Assembly: GCA_964565775.1 (NCBI GenBank)
Contig: CAZMGB010000006.1
Span: 62,001 to 126,000, forward strand
Length of the DNA: 64,000 bases
Origin: CAZMGB01 sp964565775
GTDB lineage: Bacteria; Chloroflexota; Dehalococcoidia; DSTF01; JALHUB01
Direction of reading: 5' to 3'
Made by a program: the position numbers and the translations under genes. Shown one piece after another: positions 36,439 to 45,555 of the stretch. Under the pieces are notes generated by a model. That model searched no databases, was not told the DNA's origin, and saw nothing but the letters and a program-made list of their open reading frames with translations. Positions within the stretch are counted from its first letter, which is position 1. Every line of letters starts with the position of its first letter.

Positions 36439-37098
36439 ATGGCCTTCTCGGTCGACCTCCACACCCACACTCGCGTCGGGTCCAACTGCTCGTACATGGA
36501 ACCGCAGCAGTTGGCGCGTCGCGCCCGCGAGCTGCGGCTGGACGGCGTCTGCATCACCGAGCACAACGCTCCCTGGGACGAAGCAAGCCTCAACGCTCTC
36601 AACTCGCCCGAAGGGCCCCTCTTCTTCGCCGGCGTGGAGGTCAGCACCGAGTGGGGCGACGTGCTCGTCTACGGCGTCGACGGGCTCGGCGGCGGGCTGC
36701 GAGTGCGGGAGCTCAGGTCGCTGGTCGATCGGGCCGGAGGCGTCATGGTGGCCGCTCACCCGTTCCGGCGCTACTCCGTAGTCGGCGTGGCGCTGGACCC
36801 GGAAGAGGCGCGGCGCAACCCTCTCTTCGAGTTCGTCGACGCGATCGAGGTCTTCAACGGAATGGGGCCGCGACGGGAGCTGGAGTTCGCCAGCGACGTG
36901 GTGCGACGCCTGAGGCTACCGGGCGTCGGCGGCAGCGACAGCCATGCGCCCCACACCGTCGGCCAGTGCTTCACTGAGTTCGAGAGGTCGCTGGCGACGA
37001 CGGAGGAACTGGTGGCCGAGCTCAAGGCGGGTCGCGTCCGGGCTGTGCAGCCGCTGATGGGTCTGGTATTCGAGCAGAACCACGCCGGAGGGGCCTGA
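36439..37098 (+). CDS. PHP-domain metal-dependent phosphoesterase
   Basis: PHP-fold hydrolase of 219 residues. Metal ligands are visible as DLHTHTRVGSN (residues about 5-15), ITEHNAPW, AGVEVSTEWGD, AAHPFRRYS and GGSDSHAPHTVG. PHP proteins cleave phosphate esters with bound metals; the substrate is unknown. It begins two bases after the previous stop, inside the ferredoxin operon, which is an odd setting for this family. Confidence 0.87.
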   Translation: MAFSVDLHTHTRVGSNCSYMEPQQLARRARELRLDGVCITEHNAPWDEASLNALNSPEGPLFFAGVEVSTEWGDVLVYGVDGLGGGLRVRELRSLVDRAGGVMVAAHPFRRYSVVGVALDPEEARRNPLFEFVDAIEVFNGMGPRRELEFASDVVRRLRLPGVGGSDSHAPHTVGQCFTEFERSLATTEELVAELKAGRVRAVQPLMGLVFEQNHAGGA

Positions 37099-37108
37099 GG
37101 TCCAAGCT

Positions 37109-37369
37109 ATGCACGAGCCCTTTGAGCCCCAGTGCGGCCGCTGCGCCAAGTTCGTCTATTGTTTCCCGCGCGAGAGCCTGCTGGCCGATTGGGGCTACTG
37201 CGGCGACAAGGTCGGATCCTGGACGCCGACGAAGATCGTGCTGCTGCGCCTCCAGAGGCTGGCGGCAGCGGGGCAGTACCAGGCCCTCTACTCCCTCCCC
37301 CTCGCTCTCTTCCAGGTTACCGACGACGGCTGTGAGAGCTTCGTCGCCGCCGACCCTGCGCCGGCCTGA
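37109..37369 (+). CDS. Small Cys-rich protein
   Basis: Protein of 86 residues, not recognised. Cysteines cluster in CGRCAKFVYC (residues about 9-18), then GYCGDK and DDGCESF, suggesting a zinc or iron-sulfur site. It starts ten bases after the PHP gene and closes the five-gene operon. Confidence 0.65.
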   Translation: MHEPFEPQCGRCAKFVYCFPRESLLADWGYCGDKVGSWTPTKIVLLRLQRLAAAGQYQALYSLPLALFQVTDDGCESFVAADPAPA

Positions 37370-37496
37370 CGCCCGTACCCCTGTTCAACCGCGCCGCGCT
37401 CCGTCCCATCGGCCGGACTGATGCGCCGCTCTGCCCACAGCTTGCCGACCGCCGACGCCACCGGGCACCCGCATCTCCAACGAAGCTCTCCGCCGG

Positions 37497-38519
37497 CTAC
37501 TCCTGGAGAGCGCGGATCATGGCGCGCAGTCGCTCCTCGTCAGCCGGGCCGCGCACGGGCATGGTGAATCCGACGCGGTTCACCACCCAGCCCCAGCGCT
37601 CCTTGATCTTGTCGACGATCTCGTCGTAGGTGCCGATGACGGCGAACTCCTCAAGCATCTCGTCCGTGATCTCCTCCGCCATCTCCGTCCAGAGGCCCTC
37701 GGAGGACATGCGGTGCAGCTTGAGGGCGGTGTCACCCCAGCCGTGGGCGTCCATGACCGACTTGTAGGTGCGGGTCGAGCCGTAGAAGGACACCTGCCGG
37801 CGCGTGTCCTGCTTGCCCCGCTCGATCTCCTCCTCCGTATCGCCGGCGATGATGAAGTTGCCGCCCGAGATATCGATGTCGGCGAGGGAACGTCCGGCCT
37901 TCTTCGCGCCCGCCTCCAGGTTGGGCAAGATGACATCACGGAAGTACTTCGGCGTGTTGAATGCGTGCAGCCTGATGCCGTCGCAGAGCTCGCCCGCCAG
38001 CCGGCAGATGTAGGGGTTGAGAGCAGAAACGTAGATGCGGACGTGCGGATGCTCGATGGGCCCGGGGTTGAAGAAAGGAGTCATGAGGGTGAACGTGTAG
38101 TGTTCCCCCCGAAAGTCGAGCTTGGTGCCGTTCTGCCAGCAGTCCCAGATGGCCCGCAGCGCGAGGATGTACTCGCGCAGGCGGGGGCCGGGCGCCGTCC
38201 AGGGCACGCTGAACCGGCGCTCGATGTGGCCCTTCACCTGCGTGCCCAGGCCCAGCAGCAGCCGGCCCTTGGACATCGCCTGGAGGTCCCAGGCCTCATA
38301 CGCCGTGATCATCGGGCTGCGCGGAAAGGCGATGGCCACGGCCGTCCCCAGCTCCACTCGCTCCGTGTGCTCGGCCGCCAGGACGAGGGGCAGGAAGGGG
38401 TCGTGGCTCGTCTGGGGCACGACGAAGCCGTCGTAGCCCCGCTCCTCCGCCTTGCGGGCGGCGGCCGGCACCTCTCTGAGGTTGCCAGTCATGATCCCGG
38501 TTTCTACTTTCATGCCCAT
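37497..38519 (-). CDS. LLM-class flavin (F420-type) oxidoreductase
   Basis: Luciferase-like monooxygenase-fold protein of 340 residues, of the type that mostly uses coenzyme F420. Family stretches: AEERGYDGFVVPQTSHDPFL, ELGTAVAIAFPRSPM and SKGRLLLGLGTQVKGH. Substrate unknown. It follows the phosphotriesterase-like gene by 16 bases, so the pair probably shares a pathway. ATG 38519 and ATG 38513 are both possible; no strong SD decides. Confidence 0.88.
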   Translation of the reverse strand: MGMKVETGIMTGNLREVPAAARKAEERGYDGFVVPQTSHDPFLPLVLAAEHTERVELGTAVAIAFPRSPMITAYEAWDLQAMSKGRLLLGLGTQVKGHIERRFSVPWTAPGPRLREYILALRAIWDCWQNGTKLDFRGEHYTFTLMTPFFNPGPIEHPHVRIYVSALNPYICRLAGELCDGIRLHAFNTPKYFRDVILPNLEAGAKKAGRSLADIDISGGNFIIAGDTEEEIERGKQDTRRQVSFYGSTRTYKSVMDAHGWGDTALKLHRMSSEGLWTEMAEEITDEMLEEFAVIGTYDEIVDKIKERWGWVVNRVGFTMPVRGPADEERLRAMIRALQE

Positions 38520-38535
38520 GTGACTTCGATCCGTT

Positions 38536-39486
38536 CTAGTAAGGGCCCGTGCGCTCGAATATGCGGCGCGGGTTCTCGACGGTCATCTGCTGGATCTGCT
38601 CCTCCGTGACGCCCGCCTGCCTCAGGGCCGGAATGACGTCGTCGACGACATGGTTGTAGTGCCAGTTGGGCAAGGTCCGCTCCATGGCGGCGCGCTCCGC
38701 GTACCAGTCCATGTAGGAATGGGCGTCCTGCGAGAGAACCATCCTGTCGGCGTGGCCCATCTCGCAGAGGCGGGCGATCGTGGCGACGCGCTCTGCCATC
38801 GGGAGGATGAAGTCGATTCCGAAGCGGTCCATGCCGATGTAGCTGCCGCGCTCGATGAGCCGCGTCAGGTAGCCGGTATCCGCCGAGTCGCCGCTATGGC
38901 CGATGATGACGCGCGAAAGGTCAACTCCCTCTGACGCGAAGATGTCCTGTTGCGCCGTCCCCACCTCGCTCGCGGCGTGGGTGTGAGTGGAGATCGGTAC
39001 GCCGGTGGCGCGGTGGGCGCGGGCGGCGGCGCGAAACACCTTCTCCACCTGCCCTGTCATCCCCGGCCCGTTGCTGGCGCACTTGATGATCGCCGCCCTG
39101 ATGCCTGTTCCGGAAATGCCATCGCGGATGTCTCCCACGAAGAGCTCGGCCATCACGTCAGGGCTGCGGGCATGGAAGTAGCGCGGCACATCGTAGTAGA
39201 GGCCCGTGGCGACGATGACCTGCATCCCCGAACGGCGCGCTGCCTCCTCCACAAAGGCGATGTCGCGGCCGATGTCAGCGACGGTGAGATCGACCAGGGT
39301 CTTCACACCACGCGACTTCACCTCCCGCAGACGCTCCACGGCGCGGTCGATCTCCTCCTGGCGGTTCCAGACGGAAGGAAAGTTCTCGGCCACACCCGGC
39401 GAGCGAATGACGATGTGCTCGTGCATCAGGGTGAAGCCGAGCTCGCTGGTGTCGATGGGGCCGGCTACTGTGTTGACGCTCGCCAT
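38536..39486 (-). CDS. Phosphotriesterase-like metal-dependent hydrolase
   Basis: Amidohydrolase-fold protein of 316 residues. All metal ligands are visible: HEH in LMHEHIVIR, the bridging Lys in AAIIKCASN, His in STHTHAAS, His in IGHSGDSAD and Asp in LSQDAHSY. Such proteins hydrolyse lactones or phosphotriesters; lactonase activity is the more common native role. ATG 39486 is chosen because GAGGAGG lies five bases before it; the longer frame to 39555 has no family character. Confidence 0.88.
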   Translation of the reverse strand: MASVNTVAGPIDTSELGFTLMHEHIVIRSPGVAENFPSVWNRQEEIDRAVERLREVKSRGVKTLVDLTVADIGRDIAFVEEAARRSGMQVIVATGLYYDVPRYFHARSPDVMAELFVGDIRDGISGTGIRAAIIKCASNGPGMTGQVEKVFRAAARAHRATGVPISTHTHAASEVGTAQQDIFASEGVDLSRVIIGHSGDSADTGYLTRLIERGSYIGMDRFGIDFILPMAERVATIARLCEMGHADRMVLSQDAHSYMDWYAERAAMERTLPNWHYNHVVDDVIPALRQAGVTEEQIQQMTVENPRRIFERTGPY

Positions 39487-39583
39487 GTCCGCCTCCTCGG
39501 AGCCCGGCCGACTCCTGCCATCGACCGGGACACCGGCGTCATACGCTGAGTGCATCCGGCGGATCGTTGGGCGATGGGGTCTC

Positions 39584-41155
39584 TCACCCCTGATGGGCGC
39601 CCTTGTGCTTGGCGCGCTCCTGGTCGATCAGGTCACGGCGCAGGATCTTGCCGGAAGGGTTCTTTGGGATCGCCTCTACGAACTCGACCTCTCGCACCTT
39701 CTTGTAGGGGGCAACCCGCTCCGAGACGAACTGCATCAGCGCCTCGTCACTGATACGAACGCCCTCGCGCAGCACGACGAACGCTTTCGGCCGCTCGCCC
39801 GACTCGAAGTGCGGCTGGGGCACCACCGCCGCGTCCCGCACGTCTGGGTGCTCCATCAAGACGGCCTCCAGCTCTGCGGGCGCGACCTGGTATCCCTTGT
39901 ACTTTATCATCTCCTTCATACGGTCGAGGACATACACGTAGCCGTCCTCGTCCATACGGGCGACGTCGCCGGTGCGCAGCCAGCCGTCCTCGGTCATGCT
40001 GTCGGCGGTGGCGTCGGGATGGCGCCAGTAGCCCTTCATCACCTGGGGGCCGCGGACCAGCAACTCTCCCACCTCGCCCACGGGCAGCTCCTCGCCGGAG
40101 TCCATGTCCACGATCTTCTCTACGGTATCGGCGACGGGCGGCCCCACCGAAGTCATCTTCACCCGCTCCAGGGGGTTCGAGTTGGTCGTGGGGCTGGTCT
40201 CCGTCAGCCCGTACCCCTGGAGGATAGCGCACCCATAGCGCCGTCCGGCCTGTATGCCGACCTCTGGCGGCAGCGGCGCGGCCCCCGACAGCACGTAGCG
40301 CAGCGACGAAGTATCGAACCTCTCCACACCAGGAAAGTGAACGAGCGCCAGGAGGGCCGGCGGTACGACGAACAGGTCGCTGATGCGATACTTCTCGATC
40401 AGGTGCAGTGACACCTCCGGGTCGAAGCGGGGAAGGATGATCTGGGTGGCGCCCGCGAAGAGCCCGATGTTGAGAAGGATCGTCTGCCCGTAGATGTGAT
40501 AGAAGGGGAGGAAGTCCAGGAACACCGACTCGCCCGGCTTCACCAGGCCCGTCGCCAGCACCTGGCGCATGTTGCTGGTGATGTTGTGATGGGCAAGCAT
40601 CACGCCCTTCGGCAGGCCGGTGGTACCGCTCGAATAGGGCAGGACCGCGATATCGTTCTCGTAGTCGAGCGCCACCGGTTCCGGCTCGTCCGATACCTCG
40701 CGGGCCATCTCCCGCACGTCACCCAGGACGTAGACGTGGCGCAGGCTGGGCACATCGTGCCGGGCCGTGTCCAGCAGCGGCACAAGGGGCCGCGCCACGA
40801 AGCACGCCACCGCGTCCGTGTCGCGGAGCTGATGTGCCACTTCGCGCTCCCTGTAGAGGGGGTTGAGCGTGGTAGCGATTCCGCCGGCCAGCAGGATGCC
40901 GTGCAGGGCCACCGCGTATTCGGGGCAGTTAGGCGACAGGATGCCCACAGCCTGCCCCTTCCCGACGCCAGCGTCCTGAAGCATGCGGGCTATCTTGCGC
41001 GACGCCTCCCAGACGTCGCGGAAGCTAAACGCCTTCTCGTCCGGGCCGATGAGGGCAGCCTTGTCCCCGTACTGGTCCGCCGAGTCCCGCAGCATAGCCG
41101 ATAGGTGGAGCTTCGGATAGGGGGCCAGGGATGACCATGGGCCGCTGACCGGCAT
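39584..41155 (-). CDS. Acyl-CoA ligase (fatty acid/4-coumarate type)
   Basis: AMP-forming ligase of 523 residues that activates a carboxylic acid to its CoA thioester. Motifs: YSSGTTGLPKGVML near residue 177, GYGLTETSP, TGDVARMDEDGYVYVLDR, and the C-terminal catalytic Lys in NPSGKILRRDL. ATG 41155 follows AAGGAGG by six bases and is better than TTG 41161. The acid could be fatty, aromatic or a side-chain product; its neighbours do not settle it. Confidence 0.92.
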   Translation of the reverse strand: MPVSGPWSSLAPYPKLHLSAMLRDSADQYGDKAALIGPDEKAFSFRDVWEASRKIARMLQDAGVGKGQAVGILSPNCPEYAVALHGILLAGGIATTLNPLYREREVAHQLRDTDAVACFVARPLVPLLDTARHDVPSLRHVYVLGDVREMAREVSDEPEPVALDYENDIAVLPYSSGTTGLPKGVMLAHHNITSNMRQVLATGLVKPGESVFLDFLPFYHIYGQTILLNIGLFAGATQIILPRFDPEVSLHLIEKYRISDLFVVPPALLALVHFPGVERFDTSSLRYVLSGAAPLPPEVGIQAGRRYGCAILQGYGLTETSPTTNSNPLERVKMTSVGPPVADTVEKIVDMDSGEELPVGEVGELLVRGPQVMKGYWRHPDATADSMTEDGWLRTGDVARMDEDGYVYVLDRMKEMIKYKGYQVAPAELEAVLMEHPDVRDAAVVPQPHFESGERPKAFVVLREGVRISDEALMQFVSERVAPYKKVREVEFVEAIPKNPSGKILRRDLIDQERAKHKGAHQG

Positions 41156-41361
41156 GCTCAACCTCCTTCCACCAAGGGAGTGCCACGCTCGCTGGGCCGA
41201 TGGGTGAATGATACGATCTGGCGCGTCTCTGTCAAGCCGTCGCCAGACGGGAGCAGCGCCCGTTTCTCGCCCCCAGCGCCATCACCGGCCCGCAGCCTGA
41301 CCACGACGAGACCACCAGTGAAGGTGACTGGCGAATCGCCACTACCGCGTGCCAGGATCGA

Positions 41362-42594
41362 TCAAACAGGGGTTATGGGCACGTTCAGCAGCCGCTGGGC
41401 GGCCTTCTGCTGTCGCAGGTGGACTACGGTGAGGAGGAGGGCCGCGCCCAGGAGGATAGCACCGAACTTGAAGGGCGCCAGCGGGCCGTACACCTGCCCC
41501 ACCACGCCGCCGAGCGCCTGACCCATGGCGCCGCCCAGGCCCTGCACCGCTGTCAGCGCGCCAAGAAGCACGCCCCGACTGCCGATCTCGGTGGCGTCGA
41601 GGGCGGCAGCGCTCCAGGCGGGGATGCTGATCGCGTAGGCCAGGCCCGCGAGGACCGCCAGATTGACGGCGACGAACGGGCTGCGGGTCAGGGTGAGGGC
41701 AAACAGGCTGAGGGCGGCGACAGCAAGCCCCCCCATTAGCGGTACCTGGCGACCAAAGCGGTCCGCCAGGTGCCCGCAGCGCAACACTATCACGGCAGCG
41801 ACGGCCGCAGGAATCGGGAGCATGAACGCCATCTGGTGGAGCTGCATGTGCAGCACGTTGTTCACGTACGAGCCTATGATGGGCGTGTGGACGGTCGTGC
41901 CGAGACTGAGGAAGAGGACGATGGCTCCCAGAAGAAGAACTCCCGGCGAGCCCAGGCCGCTGAGGCCCCGCCAGAATCCCGCACCCGGCGCGAGCCGCTG
42001 TGCCACGGTGGTCAAGGTCTCCGTCTGTCGCATCGTCAGCAGCAGCGCCACACCGTTGAAGACGAGGCAGGCCACGAACGCGGACTCGTAGGAGACGTAC
42101 CCGACGAGCGTAACGCCGGCGAACGTGCCCACTCCGAGGCCCGAGAGTTGGGCCAGGTTCAGCATGTGCATCGTCCTGGCCCGGCTTGAGGGCTCCTGCG
42201 TATCACCGACGCGGGCCAGGAACGCCGGCCACATGGTGGCGGCGCTAAGCCCGTAGAGGGCGGAGAAGAGCAAGAACAGGTGCCCTTCCCTCACCTGGGC
42301 CATCAAGACGAGTATCGGGATGGCGGTGGCGACGCCTACGAGGAGAACAGGACGCCTGCCGACCCTATCGGCCAGCCAGCCAGCCGGGGGCTGCCAGAGA
42401 AAGCGCGCAAGGCTATAGACGGCGAGCGCGTAGCCGGGGAAGGCGGGTGAGGCCCCCAGCTCTTTCGGCAGGTACTCCTGCACCAGCGAGAGGAAGAATA
42501 TCCCCAGCGACGCATGCCAGAGAAAGAGGGTGAGAGCGAGTTCCGCTAGATGAACCTTGTGAGGGCTGAATTTGACTCTGATCGCTCTCGGCAT
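41362..42594 (-). CDS. MFS transporter
   Basis: Major facilitator protein of 410 residues with about 12 membrane helices. The loop between helices 2 and 3, GWLADRVGRRPVLLVG, is the classic MFS motif A, and a related CGHLADRFGRQVP follows at mid-protein. It resembles drug or sugar exporters of the AraJ type. It stands alone, 206 bases upstream of the acyl-CoA ligase and on the same strand. Confidence 0.87.
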   Translation of the reverse strand: MPRAIRVKFSPHKVHLAELALTLFLWHASLGIFFLSLVQEYLPKELGASPAFPGYALAVYSLARFLWQPPAGWLADRVGRRPVLLVGVATAIPILVLMAQVREGHLFLLFSALYGLSAATMWPAFLARVGDTQEPSSRARTMHMLNLAQLSGLGVGTFAGVTLVGYVSYESAFVACLVFNGVALLLTMRQTETLTTVAQRLAPGAGFWRGLSGLGSPGVLLLGAIVLFLSLGTTVHTPIIGSYVNNVLHMQLHQMAFMLPIPAAVAAVIVLRCGHLADRFGRQVPLMGGLAVAALSLFALTLTRSPFVAVNLAVLAGLAYAISIPAWSAAALDATEIGSRGVLLGALTAVQGLGGAMGQALGGVVGQVYGPLAPFKFGAILLGAALLLTVVHLRQQKAAQRLLNVPITPV

Positions 42595-43062
42595 GCCTGG
42601 TCCGGTGTGCCTCCCATGTGCTGTGACGAAGATGCGAGATACGGCTCACCCTCGCCACCGCTGGTTGGCACGACCAGGCCGTCGCCAGGGCCGCGTGAGC
42701 ACCTACATCAATCATCGGCCGCAGTCCGCTCTACCCGTATCGGTTGAGGCCTATCATAAGAAAAATATCTCCAAAGCCGTCTCGCGGTCAATCCCAGCGA
42801 CGGGCCAGGGGGCCACGCTAGCCCCATGACCGACGCCTTTTCGCGCCCAGGCTGGACTAACGGCAGCCTACGCGAAGAATGCCACGATTACCTTCAACGC
42901 ACGGGGATGGGGACGGCTTCCTCCGGCTCGCGAGCGCGGCGGGGCTGTCCGACGCGAGCCCCGAGAATGCTAGAACCGTGCCCTTTGTCTCGTGCCAACC
43001 ACCGCCGGCAGCCTGACCACCTTCGCGTTGCCGTCCGACCAGGAATCAGCCAGAGAATGAGC
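42595..43062. other. Intergenic region
   Basis: 468 bases with short frames only. Two faint transposase-like snippets (see rejected items) do not add up to an insertion sequence. An A-rich stretch near 42760 may contain the MFS promoter. Confidence 0.4.
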
Positions 43063-44415
43063 CTACTCTCCGAATGCGGCCTTGACACGCGCCAGTATCG
43101 CGTCCAGGTCACCGCCGGCAACGTAGTCCTGGACACCTTGGAACACCGCGGTCTGCGCCTGCGAAGGCATGGCATCGTCGAGGTCGAACCGGAAGACCGC
43201 ATCCGGACTGCTTAGCTGCGCGGCGATGGCGCGATCCAGGTCGTTCGGATAGACGTCCAGCGAGACGTCCTTGTTGACGGAGAGGAAGCCTCCCGCCGCT
43301 GCCCAGATCTCCTGCGCCTGGGCGCTGGCGACGTACTCCATGAACGAGCATGTCGTGGCATCGCTGTTGAACATCACTGCTATGTTGCCGTCGCCCGTCA
43401 CCGCGCCGGCGTACTCCGGGGTGATGCTGGGGAAGGGAAAGAAGTCGTAGTCCTCGCCCGCGACCAAGCCCTCTGGAAAGCCCAGAGTCGGGTCGGTGAT
43501 GAAGCCCGAATTGAAGGCGCCGAGGTAGTGCATGAACGCCCCCGGAGGGTCGGTGAACAGAGGAAGGCTGCCCTTCGAATACGTCGTTGTGAGAATGACG
43601 TTTGGACCTCCCAGAGCGTACCCCTCCGTATGGACTATCTTGCCGTACTTCTCCCAAGCTGCCTTGACCCGCTCATCCGTGTAAGGGATCGCGCCCGTCG
43701 CCACCTGGTCGTAGACATCGGGGCCGGATTCCCTGATCAGGAACTCCTGGATGAAGTCGGAGCCCGGGAAGCCCGTGCCGCCGTCGGCGAACTCAGCGAC
43801 GGACCAGGGCGTGTTGCCGTCGGCCACCATCTGGTCGGATAGGGCGATCAGCTCATCGTAGGTAGAGGGCACCTCATAGCCGTTGGCGGCGAAGGCCTTG
43901 GGGCTATACCAGATCTGGCCCTTGGAGCCGGCCTTGAAGAAGAAACCGTAGATCTCGCCGTCAATGGTGACATCACTAAGCGATTCGCCGTAGGCGGCCT
44001 TCAGCGCGTTCAGGTCGATGTTCGAGCACGCGCTAAGGGGCACAAGCTCTCCCGCCGCCTGCAGCTCCTTGAAGAACCCCAGGCTGGCCGGGAAGTAGAC
44101 GTCGGGCGGGTTGCCGCCCTTGACGCGGGTGTTGATGAGCTCCACGTCGTCGCGGGTACCGACGTAGGCCAGGCCGCCTCCCGTCGCATCCTCCCACGGC
44201 GCCACCACCGCCCTGAAACTGGCCTCCTCCTCGGCGCTCCAGAGGCCGACGACGTCAACCGTGCCCATCCCTTCGACCGGCGTGACCTCAGCGCCGGGTG
44301 TCTCCGCGACAGGTGTCGTCCCCTGTTCCTTCTCCCCCTCTCCGCAGGCGGTGAAGGTCAGGAGGCCGGCTGCAAGAGCGACCGCAAGAATCCAGAGTCG
44401 TCGCATGTGGAGCAC
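43063..44415 (-). CDS. Sugar ABC transporter solute-binding lipoprotein
   Basis: Extracytoplasmic binding protein of 450 residues. The lipoprotein signal is MRRLWILAVALAAGLLTFTAC, with the lipidated Cys just before an acidic linker. The body is a CUT1-type binding protein (VDVVGLWSAEEEASFRAVV; GGNPPDVYFP; DGEIYGFFFK), closest in feel to alpha-glucoside binders. GTG 44415 follows AAAGGAGA by seven bases. No permease is next to it; the operon at 31445-34398 lacks a binding protein and is the likely partner. Confidence 0.9.
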   Translation of the reverse strand: MLHMRRLWILAVALAAGLLTFTACGEGEKEQGTTPVAETPGAEVTPVEGMGTVDVVGLWSAEEEASFRAVVAPWEDATGGGLAYVGTRDDVELINTRVKGGNPPDVYFPASLGFFKELQAAGELVPLSACSNIDLNALKAAYGESLSDVTIDGEIYGFFFKAGSKGQIWYSPKAFAANGYEVPSTYDELIALSDQMVADGNTPWSVAEFADGGTGFPGSDFIQEFLIRESGPDVYDQVATGAIPYTDERVKAAWEKYGKIVHTEGYALGGPNVILTTTYSKGSLPLFTDPPGAFMHYLGAFNSGFITDPTLGFPEGLVAGEDYDFFPFPSITPEYAGAVTGDGNIAVMFNSDATTCSFMEYVASAQAQEIWAAAGGFLSVNKDVSLDVYPNDLDRAIAAQLSSPDAVFRFDLDDAMPSQAQTAVFQGVQDYVAGGDLDAILARVKAAFGE

Positions 44416-44434
44416 TGCTGGTCTCCTTTCCCTG

Positions 44435-45235
44435 CTATCTGCCCTGGAACCGGGCCGGGCGCTTCTCGATGAAGGAGCGCACGCCCTCCTTGAAGTCCTC
44501 GGTCTGGAAGAGCGGCAGGAGCTGGAGGAAGACGTGGTGGACGTTAGCCTCGAACGTCTCCTCCAGGCCCAGGCGCATCATCCGCTTTGTGGCCTGAACA
44601 GCGAGAGGCGCGTTGGCGGCTATCTCCGCCGCGACCTCCTGAGTGACCGGCATGAGCTGGTCGGGCTCGACGACGCGGTTCACCAGACCCAGCTCAAGCG
44701 ACTCCTGAGCGCTCAGGGTCATCCCGCAGAACGCCACTTCCGAGGCCTTCGCCCAGCCGATGAGCCTCGGCAACAGCCAGCTACCGCCGCTCTCGGGCAG
44801 GATGCCCCGCTTCGTGAACACGGCCGCCAGCTTCGCCTCGCTGGAGGCGATGCGGATGTCGCAACCGAGCGCCAGGTCCATCCCGTAGCCGGCGGCAGCG
44901 CCGTTTAGGGCGCAGATGACGGGCTTGTCCGTCGTATGGAGGACGACCGGGGGACTGCCCGCCAGGTCGAAGCGGGTGGCCGCGAGGCCTCCACCGTCAG
45001 CGCCGATCCCGGTGCTGGCGGCCTGATCCTTCAGGTCGAGCCCGGCGCAAAACCCACGACCGGCGCCCGTCATAACAATGACGCGCACCTCGCGGTCGAG
45101 ATCGGCGTCCCGCAGGGCTTTGCTGAGGGACACGAGCATCGGCAGGCTGATGGCGTTCAGACGCTCGGGCCGGTTGAGGGTGATCGTTGCAACGCCCCCG
45201 GCCACCTCGTACAGCAGATCAACGTAGTCAGACAT
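44435..45235 (-). CDS. Enoyl-CoA hydratase/isomerase family protein
   Basis: Crotonase-fold protein of 266 residues. Oxyanion hole segments FCAGLDL and NGAAAGYGMDLA. The first catalytic Glu is Asp, and the second position lies in FTKRGILPESGGSWLLPRL, a pattern closer to PaaG-type isomerases than to hydratases. ATG 45235 follows GAGAGAGG by six bases. It ends 19 bases before the solute-binding lipoprotein gene, an unusual pairing. Confidence 0.87.
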   Translation of the reverse strand: MSDYVDLLYEVAGGVATITLNRPERLNAISLPMLVSLSKALRDADLDREVRVIVMTGAGRGFCAGLDLKDQAASTGIGADGGGLAATRFDLAGSPPVVLHTTDKPVICALNGAAAGYGMDLALGCDIRIASSEAKLAAVFTKRGILPESGGSWLLPRLIGWAKASEVAFCGMTLSAQESLELGLVNRVVEPDQLMPVTQEVAAEIAANAPLAVQATKRMMRLGLEETFEANVHHVFLQLLPLFQTEDFKEGVRSFIEKRPARFQGR

Positions 45236-45305
45236 CACGCACCTCTCTCCGGGCCGGCGCGAGGTCCCGGCCCCCAGATACAGTCTTCACCACAGTCCGT
45301 AAGGT

Positions 45306-45368
45306 TGGAGCGGGGGACGGGACTCGCCCGGACAGGCAGGCCCGGACCCGCGACAACCTGCTTGGAAG
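45306..45368 (-). pseudogene. tRNA-Gly 3' half, disrupted
   Basis: Matches the 3' half of the intact tRNA-Gly(TCC) at 47244, from CCA to the end of the anticodon loop. It is broken in the T arm by a 19-base insert (45327-45345) and carries one further change in the variable region. Similarity stops exactly after TTGGAAG (45362-45368), the complement of the anticodon loop. It reads as the displaced half left by an integration. Confidence 0.75.
45362..45368. repeat. Anticodon-loop core, copy 1
   Basis: TTGGAAG, shared with 47282-47288 and 48636-48642. Candidate crossover core of a site-specific integration in tRNA-Gly. Confidence 0.55.
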
Positions 45369-45555
45369 AAGAAGGGTTACGCCTCCGAATCATGTCGGCC
45401 CGTCCCGGCCCTCTCCTTTCGCGACGGCCGGCCCGTCGCCTCTACTAGACACTACCGCAGACGTGCGTCTGGGGAAACCGGCTTTGCTCGGCGAAGAGCA
45501 GGCCAGCGGTCTTCTCGCACTCGATGTGGCGGACGGACCATGCGGGAGCCACCGC

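Larger units (their letters stand above)
45236..45555. other. Intergenic region with broken tRNA half
   Basis: Holds the tRNA-Gly 3'-half remnant at 45306-45368. The rest shows no gene; the drug-exporter gene ends at 45556 from the other side. Confidence 0.5.

Noticed and set aside
42690..42900. Transposase-like snippets (YINHRPQSAL; SLREECHDYL)
   Set aside because: They lie in different frames and in reverse order to a real IS3-type transposase, without terminal repeats. Probably chance or a very old remnant.
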